Shown here: positions 54,105 to 64,000 of the stretch, one piece after another
Layout of the letters: each line of letters starts with the position of its first letter
How positions within the stretch are numbered: the stretch's first letter is position 1
Origin: Podocnemis expansa
Taxonomy: Eukaryota; Chordata; Testudines; Podocnemididae
DNA: 64,000 nt
Assembly (NCBI GenBank): GCA_007922195.1
Contig: ML681991.1
Location: 47,695,161 to 47,759,160 of the forward strand
Direction of reading: 5' to 3'
Translations under genes and position numbers: made by a program
The notes under the pieces: generated by a model
Databases searched by the model: none
What the model saw: only the letters and a program-made list of their open reading frames with translations
Told to the model about the DNA's origin: nothing

Positions 54105-54624
54105 TTCTGCACAAGCTATGAACCACGCAGTCTCGCACATGAGCCAGGGGTTGTGTGGCTTTAAAGGCCCAGACCTTCCATGGTGGTGCCACCTGCTGCC
54201 AATCACTGAGCCCCAGAGATCAGGCATGGGGTTCCACCCATTCTGATTGATTTACCTCGCCCTGCCGGGGTGGTCTAAACCCTTTTCCTATTGGCAGAGG
54301 GTCACACAGCCCTCTTCTGGGGCAGGCTGCCCCGTCATGTGCCCTTCTGGGACCAATCCCACTCTTGGGGGCAAAACACGCTTCTATTAGCATGGAGGCA
54401 TTCTGGGTGTGGTCATGCCACCCACTTCTGGTCAAGTTGCCATCTTGAACCAGAAGTCACAACCAGGGGGCAGGACCGGATGTCAGGTGACCAGCTGGGG
54501 CAGGATTCTGGTGACAGATGTGCAGGGGGCAGGACCAGATATTGGGGGGGCTGTTCGGTGGGTGGGGTTTCTGGTGAAAAGGGGGCATGTAACAGTTTGA
54601 TTGAATGTAGGACCCTTTACTACT
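54061..54624 (-). repeat. Polinton right terminal inverted repeat
   Basis: Reverse-complement partner of 34922-35480. The alignment runs from AGTAGTAAAGGG at the outer end to AATTGGTTTT at the inner end, covering the CCAAT box, the TTTAAA box and the shared start codon. The two arms now differ at many sites, so the insertion is old or the arms are no longer homogenised. Confidence 0.85.
54102..54300 (-). promoter_or_regulatory. Inward promoter elements in the right terminal repeat
   Basis: Read leftward: CCAAT at 54294-54290, TTTAAA at 54165-54160, ATG at 54104-54102. This is the same order and nearly the same spacing as in the left arm. It would drive the integrase-side genes. Inferred. Confidence 0.45.
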
Positions 54625-54630
54625 AAGGAG
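54625..54630 (+). repeat. Target-site duplication AAGGAG, right
   Basis: Same six bases as 34916-34921. The interrupted DIRS gag region continues immediately after it. Confidence 0.85.
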
Positions 54631-54920
54631 AGAGCGTCTCCTGGACACGCTGTGATTCGGCACTGTTCTCTTGCCACGAATGTCCCTGCAGATGGCTGGA
54701 GTAAACAGACAATGATGACTCTGCTTCCCATCAGCTCTTGGCGCCATTGTCAGCTTGAAACTCTGACTCTTCAGAGGCTTCAAATGATGATCCTAATCCT
54801 GACACCATCCAGTGAAGCAGATCACAGGTCCCCTCGTCATCTTTTCTGGACGAGGTAACCTATCAGAGACCACTGGCATACAGAGATGACGCCTGTACTC
54901 AACAGAAGCTTCTGAGATGT

Positions 54921-55600
54921 ATGGCAGCCAACATAAACGTAGACCTGTGTGTCATCAAAGAGGAACGTGATCCCTTCTTTGATGTGGGGGTTGCAAGTAT
55001 TTCAGTACCCCTCCATGAAGGGGTATACAACATTGCAAGGGTACAATGGCAAACCCCATCATCGATCCCTCCCATGTCCAAGGCTGCAGATCAGAAATAC
55101 CATGTCCTGTCTGACAAGTTTGCCTTCCTGTTCCACTACCAAAGTCTGGGTTCCCTGGTGGTGGACACAGCTAACCAAAGGGAAAAACACAGCCAACCAG
55201 GATCCATTCCCAAAAACAAAGATGCAAAAAAGCTAGATCTCTTTGGTAGAAGTTCCACCTCAGACCTCCAACTACACATAGCCAACCACCAAGCCCTCAT
55301 GGGGAGGTATATTTTCAACCTCTGGAGGGCCATGGAACTTTTTCGTGACATAGTCTCCAGAGAATACCTTAGGCACTATGTGACGATGGTCGAAGATGGT
55401 GCTCTGGCATCTAGGGATGCCTTAATGACCTCATGTGATGCATCTGACACTGCCTAATGCAACATGGCCTCCGCAGTGGCAATGATGTGGTTAGCCTGGC
55501 TACAAGGGTCTGGCCTCTAACAACAGATGCAACTATTGATCCAGGACCTCCATTTCGAGGGCCTTATACTGTTTTCAGAGTCCACGGACTCTAAACTACA
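54921..55600 (+). pseudogene. DIRS#4 gag-like protein, C-terminal part
   Basis: A 178-aa open frame (54921-55457) includes 'KYHVLSDKFAFLFHYQSLGS', 'LQLHIANHQALMGRYIFNLW' and 'DALMTSCDASDTA'. After the stop at 55455-55457 the text continues in frame ('MASAVAMMWLAWLQGSGL') and then 'LLIQDLHFEGLILFSESTD'-like wording, the end motif seen in DIRS#2/#3. Presumed structural protein of the retrotransposon particle. Confidence 0.65.
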
Positions 55601-56106
55601 TGGGATGAAGAACTCTAGAGCCACCCTAAAGTCACTGGGCATGAACACATCCCTGGTAACCAGGTGCTCATTTAGGCCTCAGCAAACACAGCAATAATCT
55701 CAATAATTGCAGGAACAACCTCAACCACAAGGGTCCAACTCCAGGTTCTATCAGTACACCGAACAACAATATGGGGGTCTGGATAGGGAAAAGGCCAGGT
55801 TGGACAAGGGCCAAAAACCTCAGCCCTCCCAGACCACTCACCAGGAACAAGGTACCTCTTGCACTGCTGGACAAAAACAGTGTTTTTGACAGTCAGCCAG
55901 AGGGTAGCTGGACCACAACATAACCCCTGATCTTCAACAACCACCCGGCCCCATGTTTTTGCCACTGGGCCAGCATCACAACTGACCATTAGATACTAGA
56001 CACTGTATCCAAAGGGTACTACATTCAGTTCAAATCCATATCCCAGGAAACCACCCCCTCGCCCAAACATCAGAAACCCAGAGCTAGATCTTGTACTGGA
56101 AAGAGA

Positions 56107-56620
56107 ATGCAAAAAGTTGTTGTCCCTCAGGGTCATAGAGAAAGTCCCAAGGAGACAATGGGGAAAGGGGTTTTACTCACGGTACTTCCTGGTCCCCAAA
56201 CTAAATGGTGGCCTGAGGCTCATTCTAGGCCTCAGAGTTTTAAACAAACACATAAAGAAAATAAAATTCCCCATGGTCTCCCTATCACAAATCATTTCAG
56301 CTCTATACCACAGGGGTTGGTTCACAGCCCTTGATTGAAAAGATGCTTACTTCCATATAGCGATAAGACCCCACCACAGAAGATTCCTCAGATTTGTGGT
56401 GGGGGGGGGAACATTTTCAGTTCACATCCCTCCCCTTCGGGCTCTCCCTAGCCCCCCAGGTGTTTACAAAATGCATGGTAGTGGTTCCGGCACATCTGTG
56501 ACCGCAGGGTGTAAGGATCTACCCCTACCTAGATGACTGGCACATAAAGGGGAGATCAAAACACCAGGTGCAACACAGTGTCAGAATAACAAAATGGCTG
56601 TGTAGGTACCTGGGGCTATG
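56107..56620 (+). pseudogene. DIRS#4 reverse transcriptase
   Basis: The frame 56117-56338 reads 'YSRYFLVPKLNGGLRLILGL' and 'LNKHIKKIKFPMVSLSQIIS', typical RT fingers. It reaches motif A as 'FTALD*KDAYFHI', where a TGA (56336-56338) interrupts the 'LDLKDAYFHI' pattern. The catalytic YxDD box survives at about 56525-56548 as 'YPYLDDW', in another frame. It copies element RNA into DNA in the family; broken here by one stop and at least one frameshift. Confidence 0.75.
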
Positions 56621-57595
56621 AATAAATCAGGAAAAGTCAAAACTCTTCCCAAACTGGATGTTAGAGTTCATAGGAGCCCTCCTAGACTCCAAAAAAGGGA
56701 GGGCTTTCCTGCCCCATTCAAGATTTCAGTCCAACTGCACCATTATTTTGGAGCTGCAGCAGGCCCAGGTAACCATAGCAGACACTGCCTCCAGCTTCTA
56801 GGTCACATGGCAGCCTCCACCTACGTGATAAGGACAACCTGCCTGAGAATGAGGCTGTTTCACCTCTGGCTAGCCACAGCATTCTGCCCCCAGAGGCACT
56901 CTCTGAACAAGGCACTGATGGTCCCCTGTGATGTACTGGAGATCTGGCGGGATCCACTCTTTGCCATAGGGGACATTCCCTTTGAAGCTTCAAACTCTGC
57001 GGTGACCTTAATCACCAATGCCTCAGATAAGTGGGGAGCCCACATTTTGGAGGGACTACCCACCCAAGAGAACTGGTCCCTCAGGGACAGACTCCTCCAC
57101 ATAAATGTGAAGGAGTTCAGGGCCATCCACTTGGCCTGCAGGATCCTCCTCGACCAAACAGAGGGGAAAATGGTCCAGTTCCTTACAGACAACATGGCTG
57201 CCATGTTTCACACAAACCACCAATGTGGTGTTCGCTCTCCATCCCTCTGTGCAGAGGCAACCAAGCTGTGGGAACTGGCCCTGAGGCACAATTTTATCCC
57301 AGTGGCAGCTCACCTCCCAGGAGTGGACAGCAGTATAGCAGACTCACTCAGCAGAACCTTTCTGTCCCATCACAAAGGGCCTCTGCACAGGGAAAGTGCT
57401 GTCTCACATAGCCAAATGGTGGGGAGCACCCCAGGTGTACCTGTTTGTGATGCGCCAGAATCAGAAATGCCACTGTTTTTGCTCCTTCAGGGGTCAAGAG
57501 AAGGGCTCACTTATGCCTTCCTACTCCCATGGGAGGGCCCTCTATTGTATGCATTCCCACTAATTCCCCTAATATACAGCGTCCTACTAAGGTAA
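56618..57595 (+). pseudogene. DIRS#4 RNase H and connection domain, longest open frame of the element
   Basis: A 325-aa frame has 'SAVTLITNASDKWGAHILEG' (RNase H start, where the usual TDAS is TNAS, codon AAT 57017-57019), 'LLHINVKEFRAIHLACRILL' (catalytic Glu), 'VQFLTDNMAAMFHTN' (Asp) and 'VDSSIADSLSRTF' (final Asp). The first catalytic Asp is therefore lost. It continues the RT frame after the YLDDW region. The ATG at 56618 is just the first Met after a frame change, not a true start. Confidence 0.75.
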
Positions 57596-57959
57596 AGAGG
57601 GACGGAGCAGATATATTGATAGCTCTGGACTAGCCCAGAAAACACTGGTACTCGGTTCTATGGGACCTACCTATAGCCACCCTATTCTGCCTACCTCTCT
57701 GGGAGGATCTGTTAACAAAGAACTACTGCCAGCTGCAGAACCCAAACTTGGGACTGCTGCACCCAATGGCCTGGAGGTTGCATGGCTGAATGAGGATGAG
57801 AGACTGCTCAGAAAGAGTCAAAACATTATTAAGAGGTAGTAAGTGACCCTCTCCAGGGCTACCTACACTGCTAAGTGGAAATGTTTCTCCCTCTTGGCTA
57901 AGGAAAGAGTCGTTGTACTGGAGTCGGCTCTCATTCACCCTCTCCTTGGCTACCTACTG

Positions 57960-58800
57960 GACTTCAAGAATAGGGGCTTATCAACCTCCTCTCTAAGGGT
58001 CCATCTAGTGCTTACATGATAACGTAGAAGGGTTCCCAGTTTTCTCCCACCCTACTTCTACTAGATTCCTGAAGGGGATCGAGAGAATCTACCCACAGCT
58101 TAGAGACTGTACCCCACAGTGGGATCTTAATGTGGTGCTCCATTACCTAACAGATCCTCCCTATGACCCCTTGGACTTGTGCACCCTGTTTGTCCTAGCA
58201 TGTAAGATGGCCTTCATGGTAGCAATAACTTCAGCTAGATGGGTCTTCGAACTGAGAGATCTTTCCTTGGAACCTCCCTATATGAGGTTCTTCCTTGTTA
58301 AGGTATTGCTACACCCACACTCCTCCTTCCTTCCAAAGTCTTTTCACTTGAGCCAGGACATTTGCCTTCCAGTGTTTTTTCCAGACCCTCAAGTTATGGA
58401 GAACCAGAGGAGGTGACACACTCTGGACATCAGAAGGGCACTCCTAACTTACATCGAGTGCACATGTCCATGCTGTAAGACCTCCCAGCTTTTTGTCGCA
58501 ATTGTGGATGAAAAAAGGGGACAACCAGTATCATCACAGTGCATTTCCAAGTGGATTGTGGACTGTATTAAAGACTGCTACAGAAGGTAGAGTACGCCCC
58601 TTCCAGGAAAAGTGAGGGCACACTCAACAAGAGCCCAAGCTTCATCAATGGCCTTCCTTGTGTAGGTCCCAATGCAGGAGATCTGTGAAGCAGCCACGTG
58701 GTCATCGGCGGATACCTTCATGACACACTATGCTATTATCCAGCAGGCAAGAGAGGATGCTGCATTAGGCAGAGCCGTACTCAAAGTGGGTAAGCTGTAA
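57960..58800 (+). pseudogene. DIRS#4 tyrosine recombinase
   Basis: One frame from 58132 to the TAA at 58798-58800, with internal stops at about 58414, 58588 and 58654. 'AFMVAITSARWVFEL' is the first active-site region; the expected Arg (SARRVSEL pattern) is Trp, codon TGG at 58240-58242. The HxxR motif is intact as 'VRAHSTRAQA' (His codon 58621-58623), and the nucleophile Tyr stands in 'SSADTFMTHYAI' (TAT 58729-58731). The enzyme would insert circular DNA copies without target duplication. Non-functional here. Confidence 0.8.
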
Positions 58801-59010
58801 GTCTGCCCACCATACTGAGTATGGCTAGTAGTCACCTGTAACTTAATGATGTGAGCAGCGCTTGGAGAAGAGCCTTGGGTTACTGAGGTAACTGTCCTTC
58901 GTTGAGATAGTTGCTCACATACATTCAGATCCATCCCACCATCCCTGCTAATCAGAGCTGGCAAAAAGAAGGGACTGGGAGGGTCAGGGTCATATATATA
59001 GCCACAGTCC

Positions 59011-60390
59011 TTGGAAGAATCTGGAGTTTGCAGGTTTGTTCATGTCCTACCAGCTCGTTTCCCTTTCTGGCCATTGGATTCAGAGCCTCAAAAGCCACAA
59101 AGACAGCATTTGTTCGATTGGGGATGGAGCCCTTCCATAAGGAGCTGAGTGAGTGAAGCAGCTAAAAGCCTGTGGTGGGAAAATTTGCTGAAATTTGCTG
59201 TAGTCTGTCAAGCTGGGCACTAGCTGAATTTTAACTTTACTTTCTTGTAGTCCCTTCTGACTTTTATGCTTTGTGACATGTACTCACTGCAAACCTCTCT
59301 CTTTTGAGTTAACATGTTTACTTTATTGTTTTCCTCTAATCTGGGACAGTTAAATTGATGTGCTTGTGCCCTTTGGGGTGGCAGTTTCTCTGCTTTTCAT
59401 TTCTCTGAAAGCAATAAGGGACTTTAGCTGAACTTGGACAATCCAGGAAAGGGCTGGGCCTTACAGACAGTCTGATTCTGAGGGAAGGTCTGGGTCTGGG
59501 GGTATGCTAAGGTCACCTTGCAATAAAAGTCAGGCTAGTATGATCTGGGGCGGGACATGGGGGAAGCTGGCTGGCTGCAGCAGACACACAGAGGTAGCCA
59601 GGAGTGAATTGAATGTTGGCGACTGTGAGCAGTTCAGACTGGAGAGCAGAGACACAAAGTTGTGGAAATGGTAGCCAAGAGGTCAGATAGCTACTCATCA
59701 GTGTGGGCTATATCTGGGTGGGTCACGGAGCCCAGTGCTGGAAACCAGGCCTTGAAATGAGATGCAAGAGGACACATCTCCCACAGCAGAACTGAGGATA
59801 GGCCCAGGGAGCTCTAACTCCTTAGCTCATGCCAGGTACAAGAGTACCCACCACCTATCCAGATAGAAGTAAATATGTTGCTTTGCAGAGGATACTTTTC
59901 TACTTCCACAAGCATGTGACAAACATACTTGGGGGACAACACCACCTTGTAAGGCTTGAGCCACCCACACATCTCCCAGGAAATGGACAGGGGGAAAGAT
60001 CCTTGAAAAGATCCTCCAAGAGTCCAGGGAAAATTGGACTTGCAGCCTCCAGCATACAAAACCTGGTGTGACCTGGGCCTCTTGGTGTAACCTTCTGAAT
60101 GCCAAAATCAGGGCAAGCTGCAAAACCAGGGGCCAAACACCCAAACCACTGATAAGTGGTACTTAGACCAGTCTCCCAGTCAGTAACAAAACATGCTTCT
60201 GATTCCCCACTCCAGTCATCACCAAGCATAACAAAATAGAAACAGCCCCCTTTATTGCACATCAGTTGCTCTGGTCCCCACTTAACCACTACTTCTCTTA
60301 AAGAAATAGTTTCTTCTAACCCCAAAGGGCCAGCCATGTCACCCAGAACAATATAGGCTTGGATCTTACCCAAAATACCAGGCTGTCAGC
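59011..60390. other. Unclassified, LTR-like repeat DNA
   Basis: The first bases (ccttggaagaatctggagtttgcagg) are echoed at 63838-63863, so a repeat border lies here. The rest shows promoter/poly(A)-like features such as ATTAAA and AATAAA on both strands, and moderately long frames on the minus strand at 59827-60373 without recognisable motifs. Confidence 0.35.
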
Positions 60391-63083
60391 CAATGTTCCC
60401 TCTAAGGTTTGGCAGCTTGTGTGCAAAATTTTCAAACTGTGTGCAAAACTTTTTCTGAATAAAATGTGTGTGCAAACTCATGCAACAGGTATTATTGAAA
60501 AATCTAGAGCAATGAAAAATTAATAAAAGTTGTTATTTCAACTTGTTTTTATTAATAAAAAACACCTAAGTTAACATTTACCTGAATTGCTATACAATCA
60601 AAACAAATTCATGGCTTTGAAATAACCCAAGACCAAAGTTATATTCAATCTGGATCCCAGCTATCACATTTCTGCCTAATACCCTCATCTCCTGTGTTCT
60701 ACATGCAGAGTTACAGATCACAGGGAGGCCAGCTAGTTATCACTGACAGCATTTAAGCTGTCTTTATGGTCCCAGAGGGGTAGATTCAATTACCATTTTA
60801 AAAATCAAAAGGATTCCAGACATCTCTTTTCAGGAAAATGCTGCTACAAGACGGGCGCTAAACACAACTGAAATCAAAACAATGAGTTACTAGATTTTTT
60901 AAGCTAAGGCTATGGTACTTCTGAAAAGCCAATTTTCAGTCCTTTGCATCATTACCTGCCCCATCATTTTTGGGCTACATTTCAACCTAAGAGAAAATCT
61001 CTACCAAAATACCAATTCACTTCAATGCATTATGGTTTCTTCTGATGAACAGATTAGTGTGCATAATGAAGAGACTAATCCCATTAGTCTCCTTTGATTC
61101 CCAGTCTTCTGGCTGTTACTATGTTCAAGACAAGTACTTATCTGATATCTCCATTACATCTTTGTAAGATTTCTGTAAATTGTTCTTCAAAGCACCTGAT
61201 GAAATGTGATTTTCTCCCACGAAAGCTCATGCAATAAATATATTTGTTAGCCTTTAAGCACCATAGGACTCCTTGTTTGTTTTACTATGAACAGGTTTCT
61301 GGAGGAAACATATTCCAGGTTCTTGAAAGCATGAGGTTAGCATGCTCAAACATTCTCACTGTTCAGTCACTCCACTTAAGTAACATCCACAATAGCTTTC
61401 AGGAAATAAATAACTGATTTTTAGATTTTTCACCTCCACAGCTTTATCTAGTTATGGAAGGGACATTTTGGCACCATGCACTCACTGTTTCCCGCATGAG
61501 GATTTTCAAACTTCAGGGTATGAATGGCACTTACTATATGCTATATCTCTTGATTACCTTGGTAGCTGTGCAGTTGCCTAACTTTTGCCAATTGCTACCT
61601 TTTTGAAAGCTGAAGAATTGCTTACAAAAACTGTACAGTAAGCAGGGATCAATAAATGTATCTTAGACCATACTCAATAAATACCACATCCAAAGAACCT
61701 AAGACATTGCCATTAGTAATCACAATTACAGCAATGAAGTGGAATTTTCAGATTTTTCCAGATTGCTTAGTAACAGGTGAGGACGACCCACCAGTGTGAG
61801 AATGCTCAGTATAAACAGACATTTATGGAGATGTCTGGACAAGACCCTACACCAGACTCACAGTCTATTATGGGTTCATGATGAGACGAGTGAAAATAAG
61901 CAACTAATAACATAGTGGAGAAAATCCCCACCTCCCCCTCAATGGACTAAATGCAACAAAGTGTTAATGACAGAAAAAGTATTTCATGTTTCTGTTCGCA
62001 ACATTTTTGATGGCTCTATTCTGCTTTGCTTAATCAAATCAGAGGAAGAAAGCAGCAAGCTGGTACCTTTGCACAGCCTCATAATGCTTGAAGGACTAAG
62101 TCAAGATCTTACTGCCCCCCAACCACCTCCATGGGTTAAAACATAATTTGGGGAGCCCCGGAACCCTCCTACATTGGTGGGCCCCCACACCAGGGTGAGT
62201 CCCCCTCATGCTGGGGTGGCCTCCCCACACCTGCCCCCAGCTACTCCCCGCAACCCCAGCTACTCCCATCAGATCCCTTTCCCCATGTCCTTTTGGCCCC
62301 AATCCCACTCCGTAAGCTCCATGCCCCATTCCAACCAATCTAACACCTCACTCTCTTCAGCCCCCCCAAGGCCTCCCCATCCCCCCATCCCAACCCCTTC
62401 TCCCCTCCCAAGCAGCCTCCCTGCCCCCACACTTTTCCTGTCAGCTGCCTGACCACCCCCCCCACCCCAACCACCTTACCTGGCCGAAGAGCTGGGCAGG
62501 GGTCAGGAGGCCATGGGACTGGCAGGCCACACAGCCAGCAAAAAGGAGCCTGGGTTGGAGGCTGGGGCCTAGCCACTTGAACAGCGAGGCCCTGGCAGGA
62601 AGGCGCAGGGGCCTCCACAGGCTCCAGGCAGTGGAGCGGAGGGAGGAGTGGCTGTGTGAGTCCCAGCCCGCAGCCCCTCCTTTCCTCTGGCCTACGGAAG
62701 ATGCTCTGGAAGTTTGTGTTCCGGCTCCCTCCCCCTTACATTAATCCCTGGCCGCTTTGCGACCATGCCACTGTTGGCCTGGCCCAGGTCTGCCACCCCC
62801 TCGCCCCCAGACAGTCCTCAGCCCAGACTAACCCTGGGCCTGCCCACCACCGGCTGATTCTAGGTCGTGCTGCTGGCCTGGTCTAACAAGACCTGAGGCC
62901 TTGTTGCCTCCTGCCCCTGGCTGTTCCCTGGCTGTGGTGCAGGCCCAGCCAAACATTGCCCAGCCCAAACCCTGACCAAACTGCCAGCCTGGATTGTCCT
63001 GTGAGCAGGGGTGGAAAAACCCTGCGCAGCAGGATTTTTCCTTGTGCACGGCTGCACAGCCGCACACCTTAGAGGGAACAGTT
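60391..63083. mobile_element. hAT-type element #2, same family as 13756-17435
   Basis: Ends CAATGTTCCCTCTAAGG and CCTTAGAGGGAACAGTT are inverted. The flanks CTGTCAGC (60383-60390) and CTGCCAGC (63084-63091) are an 8-bp duplication with one change. The left 170 bp match the right end of hAT#1 (gtgtgcaaaactttttctgaataaa...), and the right 100 bp match its left end (ctgcacagccgcac), so the two copies lie in opposite directions. The interior (60560-62970) has no transposase motif: an AT-rich half followed by a C-rich half from about 62100. Confidence 0.7.
61198..61285 (+). repeat. Dispersed repeat end (family B)
   Basis: Nearly the same text as at 32338-32445 (gattttctcccacgaaagct, aaatatatttgttagccttt), followed by 'ggactccttgtttgtttt'. 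It sits inside hAT#2. Confidence 0.5.
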
Positions 63084-63339
63084 CTGCCAGCCAATCATTT
63101 AGTACAGGGATTGGCAACCCCCAGCACCCACGCCAAAAATGACACGGAGGTTGAGCCGGAGTGACATGCAGCACTGCTTATCCCCCTTACTGGGCCCTCT
63201 CCCCCAGACTTCAGCTGGCTGCACTTACCCACAGGGGAGAACCACTAGCAGGGTCAAGGAAGTGGCAGTGTGCAGCTCCTGGTCCCTGCTGGACCCACCC
63301 CCTGATGGGCAGAGCTAGAGAGAAGTGGGGCTGGTCTGC

Positions 63340-63610
63340 CATACTGAAGCAGCTGCTGCTAGGGGTGGGTGCCAGTCGACTCCAACCCTGACCCCCTGGA
63401 AGCCTCCCGCAGCTGCCGGGGGCAGGAGCAGACCCCTGGGGGTGGGTGCTGGGCAGCCCCAAACCCCAGAGGCAGCCTGCTGGTGCCAGGGGATGTTGGG
63501 CAGCCCCAACCCCAACCCTCTAGAGGTTGCCCACCACTGCTGGGGATGGGAGCCAACCCCTGGAGGCCACCTGCCTTTGCTGGGGGGGGGGGGGTTGCCA
63601 GTCCTGGCCC
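63340..63610. repeat. GC-rich minisatellite
   Basis: Imperfect units of about 50-60 bp contain 'cagccccaacccc', 'ctgctggggatgggagcc' and 'acccctggaggcc'. A G-run stands at about 63580-63592. Open frames on both strands follow the repeat. Confidence 0.6.
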
Positions 63611-64000
63611 TGAACCAGAGGCCCAGCTCCATTCTCTTTTGGCCCTGCCCCTGCACCCACTGAGGGTGTGCTGAGCAGGGCTGGCACAGGGGTCGGCAAA
63701 GGTTGCTGACCCCTGCTTCAGTAACTACAACTAAAGGTTTAATGTAAAAAGAGAAAAGAAACAACATATGAGGGATGTAAAAGGGTCAAACTGAATCACT
63801 TTTATACAAATGATTTAGAGTCCATAGAACACAGATCCTTGAAGAATCTGTAGTTTGCAGGTTAATTCAATTCTTCTGGTATACATCCAGCACCTGGGTG
63901 GGTCTCAATCCTTTGTTCATTGCAGCAGAATAGTTTCAGAGGTGGAGGCAGCAGCAGGTGGTCTGGGAGGGTAACCTCATCAACAGTGATATTATTTATA
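63611..64000. other. No gene recognised; ends inside a repeat
   Basis: AT-richer DNA whose part at 63838-63863 is shared with 59013-59040. No ORF of note. The feature runs off the window. Confidence 0.4.

Larger units (their letters stand above)
34922..54624. mobile_element. Polinton/Maverick (adintovirus-like) element, 19.7 kb, decayed
   Basis: Outer limits are set by inverted terminal repeats of about 560 bp (34922-35480 and 54061-54624) and a perfect 6-bp AAGGAG duplication. Inside are the hallmark genes of the group: chromodomain integrase, protein-primed type B polymerase, packaging ATPase, major capsid protein, penton-like protein and a small basic pX-like protein. An adenain-type protease was not found. 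Early-type genes (accessory, polymerase, ATPase) read rightward, structural genes and integrase leftward, meeting near 47.5-48.3 kb. Every large gene is disrupted. The element lies inside DIRS#4 and hosts at least five later insertions. Confidence 0.9.
54625..59010 (+). mobile_element. DIRS#4, 3' part with gag, RT, RNase H and tyrosine recombinase
   Basis: Continues the element begun at 33718. Order on the plus strand: gag-like (54921-55600), reverse transcriptase (about 56100-56620), RNase H (56618-57595), tyrosine recombinase (about 57960-58800), then the inverted 3' repeat up to about 59010, where it is truncated just after tcatatatatagccacag. This order and a tyrosine recombinase instead of a DDE integrase define DIRS elements. 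It is the best-preserved of the four copies. Confidence 0.8.

Noticed and set aside
59827..60373. Minus-strand frames of 105-157 aa
   Set aside because: Ordinary-looking composition but no recognisable domain; overlapping frames compete, and AATAAA-type signals suggest LTR DNA instead.
1..64000. CRISPR arrays, bacterial operons, rRNA genes
   Set aside because: No regularly spaced identical repeats with unique spacers and no prokaryotic gene organisation; the tandem repeats seen are eukaryotic minisatellites.

Overview
The window looks like repeat-dense vertebrate nuclear DNA. The repeats point to a sauropsid, most likely a turtle: a CR1 LINE 3' end with ATTCTATG-type tail units, tRNA-Lys-like SINEs, several DIRS-type tyrosine-recombinase retrotransposons, a large PIF/Harbinger MITE family with TTTCGAAATAA subterminal repeats, hAT elements, and a Polinton/Maverick (adintovirus-like) element. 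I see no intact host gene. Species is an inference from repeat content only.

Left part (1-33.7 kb). Copies of one LTR-like repeat ('LTR-A') lie at 1-180, 2.37-8.9 kb, 9.4-18.6 kb and 31.05-31.55 kb. Two of them, facing each other, were each split by a DIRS element: DIRS#1 (+, about 2713-8675) and DIRS#2 (-, about 9510-18149). DIRS#2 is itself split by a 3.7 kb hAT-type element (13756-17435) with a perfect 8-bp target duplication. DIRS#3 (-, about 22315-28135) carries a 218-bp hAT MITE, also with a perfect 8-bp duplication. Harbinger MITEs, SINEs, GC-rich minisatellites and an AT-rich stretch (28.1-30.7 kb) with two unidentified coding-like relics fill the rest.

Centre (33.7-59 kb). DIRS#4 (+) is split in its gag region by a 19.7 kb Polinton at 34922-54624. 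The Polinton has inverted terminal repeats of about 560 bp and is flanked by a perfect 6-bp duplication (AAGGAG), so its outer limits can be read directly. Inside, on the plus strand, are a three-exon gene of unknown function, a protein-primed type B DNA polymerase, a packaging-ATPase relic and a small conserved-looking ORF. On the minus strand, converging on these, are a chromodomain integrase, a penton-like minor capsid protein, a small basic pX-like protein and the major capsid protein. All large genes are broken by frameshifts, stops or insertions. Visible insertions are a Harbinger MITE in exon 2 of the accessory gene, a transposase-bearing Harbinger element in the polymerase, a CR1 3' end in the penton gene, and a MITE plus unclassified DNA in the capsid gene. 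Both terminal repeats hold the same promoter-like elements and the same start codon and first codons, so two divergent end genes once shared an N-terminus.

Right part (59-64 kb). After the truncated 3' end of DIRS#4 come unclassified LTR-like DNA, a second member of the 13.7 kb hAT family (60391-63083, near-perfect 8-bp duplication) and a GC-rich minisatellite.

The reading is therefore a graveyard of nested mobile elements in which insertion order can be worked out: LTR-A before DIRS#1/#2; DIRS#4 before the Polinton; Polinton before Harbinger and CR1.
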